From contig DLRJ01000156.1 in the NCBI GenBank assembly GCA_002500485.1, positions 1 to 18,941 of the forward strand: a stretch of DNA of 18,941 nucleotides. The letters run 5' to 3'. The notes below the pieces were generated by a model, which searched no databases, had not been told where the DNA came from, and saw nothing but the letters and a program-made list of their open reading frames with translations. This stretch comes from Dehalococcoidia bacterium UBA7891 (GTDB lineage Bacteria; Chloroflexota; Dehalococcoidia; Lucifugimonadales; UBA826). Shown in pieces: positions 15,863-18,941 of this stretch (positions within the stretch are counted from its first letter, which is position 1; every line of letters starts with the position of its first letter). The position numbers and the translations under genes are program-made.

Positions 15863-16654
15863 TTGCCTTTTGCAAAATTGCCCGATTCCAACATTCATTT
15901 CGTACGCAAAGGTTCAGGGGAGATAACTTACGTATTTTGCCATGGCCTTGGTGGAAGTGGATCAAGATTTGAAAAGGAAGACATCGATTGGTATGCGGAA
16001 CATTTCGATGTGATTTCTTGGGATAATCGAGGACTAGGTAGATCAGGGGCATCTGAAAAATATTCACTACCTCTTTATGCAATGGATCTGAAAAATTTAC
16101 TCCACTATTTGAAAATTGAAAAAGCCGTTATATTTGGGGTGTCATGGGGAGGCGTGCTAGCTCAGAGGTTCGCCACAATGTTTCCTGAAACATGCTTAGC
16201 CTTAGTATTGGATTCCACCTCGAGCGAGGTAAACGTTAAGGCATCAGAAAATTGGTATGCTAGGGGAGAAATAGCCAGGTTAGGAGAACAAACAGCCTTA
16301 GCAGGAAAGGAATTACCAGAGGCCTTCAGTGGTCATAAAACGGCTTCTACAAGCACATACACTGAAGTCTTAACTGAACACATAGATTCTTATGTCGCAC
16401 AGTGTAGGGCGACTGCTGGACTTAGAGAACATCCCCTGACCCAAGAACTGGAATCTTTGCATGTACCGACACTGGTTGTTGGTGCTGGAAAAGACACAGT
16501 AGCGGGAGCTGGTGGGTCGGTCATATTAGAAAGAACTTTGCCAAAATCTGAATTACACATTTTCTCAGATGCCGGTCATGGTGTTTACAGAACAGAACGT
16601 GAAGCTTTTAGAAAACTATTACTAGATTTCCTCAGAAGATCAAAGCTAATCTAA
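15863..16654 (+). CDS. Alpha/beta hydrolase, classical Ser-Asp-His type
   Basis: The 263-residue soluble hydrolase has a complete triad: oxyanion HGLGG (27-31), WDNRGLGRSG (53-62), nucleophile elbow GVSWGG with Ser94, acid Asp211 in VVGAGKDTV, and His239 in DAGHGVYRTE. The pattern fits the AB_hydrolase_1 group, which includes 3-oxoadipate enol-lactonase (PcaD)-like enzymes, lactonases and esterases. The cap between about 120 and 190 is short and gives no substrate hint. The start is a TTG at 15863 with GGGAG (15852-15856) 6 nt upstream; no ATG or GTG preserves the N-terminal strand. Its end overlaps the end of the convergent histidine kinase gene by 9 nt. The 151-nt gap before it (15712-15862) separates it from the divergent DUF1800 gene; no clear promoter stands out there. 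Confidence 0.87.
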   Translation: MPFAKLPDSNIHFVRKGSGEITYVFCHGLGGSGSRFEKEDIDWYAEHFDVISWDNRGLGRSGASEKYSLPLYAMDLKNLLHYLKIEKAVIFGVSWGGVLAQRFATMFPETCLALVLDSTSSEVNVKASENWYARGEIARLGEQTALAGKELPEAFSGHKTASTSTYTEVLTEHIDSYVAQCRATAGLREHPLTQELESLHVPTLVVGAGKDTVAGAGGSVILERTLPKSELHIFSDAGHGVYRTEREAFRKLLLDFLRRSKLI

Positions 16655-18073
16655 TTCAGGATCCATGAGGATGGGTAACGCTAATTCTACTCTCGTTCCA
16701 CCCATTGAACTCTCCGAGATTTCTATCCTTCCGGAATGTATCTCAACCTGTTGTGTGACCAAAGAAAGCCCAAGGCCCGAGCCCTGACCATAGTTTTTAG
16801 ACCCTCTTTTGAATCGTTCCAACACCGTTTTTCTTTCATGTTCTGGGACACCTACCCCGTTGTCATCCACATTGATGTGTACCCATTTTTCTTCAACTGA
16901 CACACCAATCACAATTTCCAACTGTTCTGGTGAAACATTCGAATGTACGTATGCATTTTGGAGTAAGTTATCGAACAGGACAGTCAAACCTTCTCTCCAG
17001 CCCAATATAAGTGGCGGTGGGTCCGGTAATTGAATATCAATATTGCCACCACCATGATTAGCTATTTGCCTGGCAGATAATTCATTGATTAAGGGGGCCA
17101 AATCCACTTCCTCAAAGACATTTACTTCAGAAAGATCACCACGAGCGAGTAATCTTAAAGATTCCAAGGTAGAAAAAAGTCTGTCCTGTTGGATTATTAC
17201 CTCGTTTAATATATTCCTTCTTTCATCGGCCGGTATTTCTCCATGCTTTTCCAATAGTTCCAAATTCATTTTCATACTGGTTAACGGAGTTCTTAGCTCA
17301 TGAGCCAGATTAGACGCAAAACCCCTTGATGTCTCGAGCGCTTTTTCGGTACGGGTAGAACTGGAATCCAATCTGGAAATCATGGAATTTAAACTTATAC
17401 TCAGAACTTTGACTTCAGAGAGTGAATACAAATGCTCTACAGGTATGCGGATAGACAAATCTGAAGAATCATTTATATTTTCCGCATAAATCTGGAGCCG
17501 TTTCAAAGGCTTGAGAAGAACTCCACAAAGTACCCAAGTCACTAAGGCTGATAATAGAATGGCTATTATGCCTACGGAAATGAAAGTTTTCCTAAAATCT
17601 TGCATCGTCGTGCTAACAAAGTCTCGAGAGACGGCAGCTTGAATACCTATACTGTCAAATTTGGATGTGCGGAGTACAAGTGGAATCTGTATGGTTTTTG
17701 TCAGAACTCTCCATTCTTGACCATCCACTGAAACATTGGAATATCCGTTGTTAGAGGTGGTCAATATTTCTGGAAAACCATCCGTATAAAGAAACAAATC
17801 GCTGTTCAAAAAAATACGAGTTGGTATTTGCACATCAAACAAATTATCTAATGAGGCATCAGAAACTTCAGAGCGTTGTACAAAACGTCGTAATTTCAAA
17901 ATTGTAGAAAGTGAGCCTTCCGAGGAGACGGCCTGCACCTGCCAGCTTAACCTTGAATCTATCCGATGTCTAAGATCTTCTTCGGTGAGTCGATTTATGA
18001 CTGCACCAGATAGAATAACAATTAAGGTGGTTACAAAAAATACAAGTAGAGTTATTAAAAATCGAAAGCTCAC
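16646..18073 (-). CDS. HAMP-domain sensor histidine kinase
   Basis: The 475-residue membrane kinase has TM1 at about 5-25, an extracytoplasmic sensor region (about 26-163) with no recognised domain, TM2 at about 164-186, and a HAMP linker (about 187-238). The dimerisation/phosphoacceptor helix LAHELRTPLTSMKMNLELL carries His258. The ATPase domain has an N-box (DNLLQNA, Asn369 and Asn373), G1 DDNGVGVP (403-410), the FKRG segment, and G2 GSGLGLSLV (431-439). It should autophosphorylate His258 and pass the phosphate to the response regulator encoded just upstream. The start is GTG at 18073; the GTGA overlap with the regulator's stop points to translational coupling. The signal is unknown. The 3' end overlaps the convergent hydrolase gene by 9 nt. 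Confidence 0.95.
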   Translation of the reverse strand: MSFRFLITLLVFFVTTLIVILSGAVINRLTEEDLRHRIDSRLSWQVQAVSSEGSLSTILKLRRFVQRSEVSDASLDNLFDVQIPTRIFLNSDLFLYTDGFPEILTTSNNGYSNVSVDGQEWRVLTKTIQIPLVLRTSKFDSIGIQAAVSRDFVSTTMQDFRKTFISVGIIAILLSALVTWVLCGVLLKPLKRLQIYAENINDSSDLSIRIPVEHLYSLSEVKVLSISLNSMISRLDSSSTRTEKALETSRGFASNLAHELRTPLTSMKMNLELLEKHGEIPADERRNILNEVIIQQDRLFSTLESLRLLARGDLSEVNVFEEVDLAPLINELSARQIANHGGGNIDIQLPDPPPLILGWREGLTVLFDNLLQNAYVHSNVSPEQLEIVIGVSVEEKWVHINVDDNGVGVPEHERKTVLERFKRGSKNYGQGSGLGLSLVTQQVEIHSGRIEISESSMGGTRVELALPILMDPELD

Positions 18074-18744
18074 GTATTCAGTACGAACCCCACTCCCCTG
18101 ACTGTCTGTATAATTCTTTTTTGCCCATCAATTTCCAGTTTTTTGCGTAGATATCCAATGAAAACATCTACAACATTTGTATCTACATCGAAATCATATC
18201 CCCACACTCTATTCAACAGCTGCTCCCTACTCATTACCAGGCTTGGGTTATTTGCCAATACGTGAATCAGATCAAATTCCTTTTTGGTCAATTCCAAGGA
18301 ATGTCCATAGTAATCTGCAGTCCTGCGCATAGGATCGACCTTCAATTCGCCCACCGATACAACTTTAGAATCATTTAAGGAACGTCTTCTAAGTAATGCG
18401 TGAATTCGAGCCAGCAATTCCTCAAACGAGAAAGGTTTAACCACATAATCGTCAGCCCCCGCCTCTAAACCTGAAATTCTGTCCGATACCTCGTCTCTAG
18501 CAGACAAAATACATATGGGAATATCTATATCTAGACTTCGAAGGTACTTGGTGACCTGGATACCATCCACTTCCGGCATATTAATATCGAGTATGAGAAT
18601 GTCTGGAATATCTTTTTCTATTTCCTCAATGGCCAATTCACCATTCAAGGCGGTCCGAACCTTGAAGCCCTCGAACCGCAAACTTCTTTCAAGGGCCTCG
18701 CAAATTGCAATGTCATCATCTGCTATCAATACGGATGAATTCAT
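18070..18744 (-). CDS. OmpR-family response regulator
   Basis: The 224-residue two-domain regulator has a receiver domain (1-118) with the acidic pocket Asp10 and Asp11, phospho-acceptor Asp53 (LILDINMP), Ser81 and Lys103 (VVKPFSFEEL). A linker with LHALLRRRS-like sequence follows. The winged-helix DNA-binding domain (about 127-224) shows LTKKEFDLIHVLANN, MSREQLLNRVWG, VDVFIGYLRKKLE and TVRGVGFVL, typical of the OmpR/PhoB class. Phosphorylation by the downstream kinase should drive dimerisation and binding to tandem DNA repeats, probably including its own promoter beyond the right edge. The ATG start has AGGTG closely upstream. Only 14 nt separate it from the preceding small gene, so the three genes probably form one transcript. 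Confidence 0.96.
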   Translation of the reverse strand: MNSSVLIADDDIAICEALERSLRFEGFKVRTALNGELAIEEIEKDIPDILILDINMPEVDGIQVTKYLRSLDIDIPICILSARDEVSDRISGLEAGADDYVVKPFSFEELLARIHALLRRRSLNDSKVVSVGELKVDPMRRTADYYGHSLELTKKEFDLIHVLANNPSLVMSREQLLNRVWGYDFDVDTNVVDVFIGYLRKKLEIDGQKRIIQTVRGVGFVLNT

Positions 18745-18758
18745 GAGACACCTATTTA

Positions 18759-18941
18759 TTAGTAAATTACCTTTTTAGGCCCATCTTTGAAATATCGTAG
18801 CTTATCTTGGCCCTGTCCTTGAGTAATCTCACCACTCTCTACAGCTGCCAATATTTTCGCCTTTATCTCCTCGATACCCATAAAAGGCTTTTTGTGATGA
18901 TGCCTTTTCCCATGCCACTTCTGACCTTTCTCTTTTCGTTC
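18759..18941 (-). CDS. Small His/Lys-rich protein, C-terminal part (cut by right edge)
   Basis: On the minus strand a frame is open from the window edge for 60 codons to TAA at 18759-18761, just upstream of the response regulator. It begins with a very basic stretch containing W, H and a KRHHHKK cluster. It then has an amphipathic helical segment (MGIEEIKAKILAAVESGEIT, about residues 21-40) and ends DKLRYFKDGPKKVIY. The pattern I-K-A-K-I-x-A-A-V-x-S-G-x-I-T is like short helical-hairpin segments found in small secreted His-rich proteins of Gram-positive and Chloroflexota bacteria (DUF2680-like or similar; I am not sure of the family). An ATG at 18879-18881 has no SD, so the gene most likely starts beyond the edge. 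Its position suggests a partner or target of the two-component system, perhaps metal-binding. That role is inferred. Confidence 0.6.
   Translation of the reverse strand, partial: ERKEKGQKWHGKRHHHKKPFMGIEEIKAKILAAVESGEITQGQGQDKLRYFKDGPKKVIY

Noticed and set aside
15753..16082. Minus-strand 109-codon frame
   Set aside because: It is antisense to the hydrolase that starts at 15863 and has no recognisable protein character.
1..18941. CRISPR array, tRNA/rRNA genes, insertion sequence or phage genes
   Set aside because: No regularly spaced repeats, T-loop-like GGTTCRANNCC clusters with acceptor pairing, transposase or integrase motifs, or terminal inverted repeats were seen on reading both strands.

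Overview
The window is a moderately AT-rich, very gene-dense stretch of a bacterial chromosome, with no rRNA, tRNA, insertion sequence or CRISPR array that I can see. Two things suggest a free-living Chloroflexota bacterium of the SAR202/Dehalococcoidia type: the mix of compact housekeeping genes with M81 (MlrC-like) hydrolase, class III aminotransferase, ThDP enzyme, DUF1800 and NHL genes, and a MetRS with a KISTS signature. This is an inference from gene content and sequence style; no marker gene here settles it.

Layout. (1) At 1-499 there is a possible gene start running off the left edge and a short, apparently decayed MFS (DHA2-type) transporter fragment. (2) At 480-2404 two alpha/beta hydrolases are divergently arranged: a membrane-anchored one with a cysteine nucleophile and a soluble methylesterase-like one. 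(3) At 1709-7185 the plus strand carries hydrolase - rsmI - rlmN, then metG - long-chain polyprenyl diphosphate synthase behind a candidate promoter with a perfect TTGACA box. This is the housekeeping core (16S and 23S rRNA methylation, Met-tRNA charging, isoprenoid quinone or lipid side chains). (4) At 7192-13224 four metabolic and transport genes alternate in orientation: MATE exporter (-), ThDP-dependent acetolactate-synthase-like enzyme (+), M81 metallohydrolase (-), and a glutamate-1-semialdehyde-aminomutase-like aminotransferase (+). (5) At 13230-15711 (-) a DUF1800 gene is followed 19 nt later by a six-bladed NHL propeller gene. (6) At 15863-16654 (+) there is a third alpha/beta hydrolase. 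(7) At 16646-18941 (-) there is a probable operon of a small His/Lys-rich protein (cut by the right edge), an OmpR-family response regulator and a HAMP histidine kinase. Regulator and kinase overlap by GTGA.

Together the genes look like a translation/isoprenoid core beside an accessory region for uptake, export and breakdown of organic compounds, ending in a sensory system. No substrate or pathway can be fixed from sequence alone. The most notable points are a DUF1800 gene paired with an NHL propeller rather than with the usual DUF1501 gene, the small His-rich gene heading the two-component operon, the hydrolase with a Cys nucleophile, a hydrolase that seems to lack its catalytic acid, the MFS remnant, and convergent gene ends so tight (overlap of up to 20 nt, or 5-16 nt gaps) that no hairpin terminators fit. 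I found no clear new defence or mobile system.
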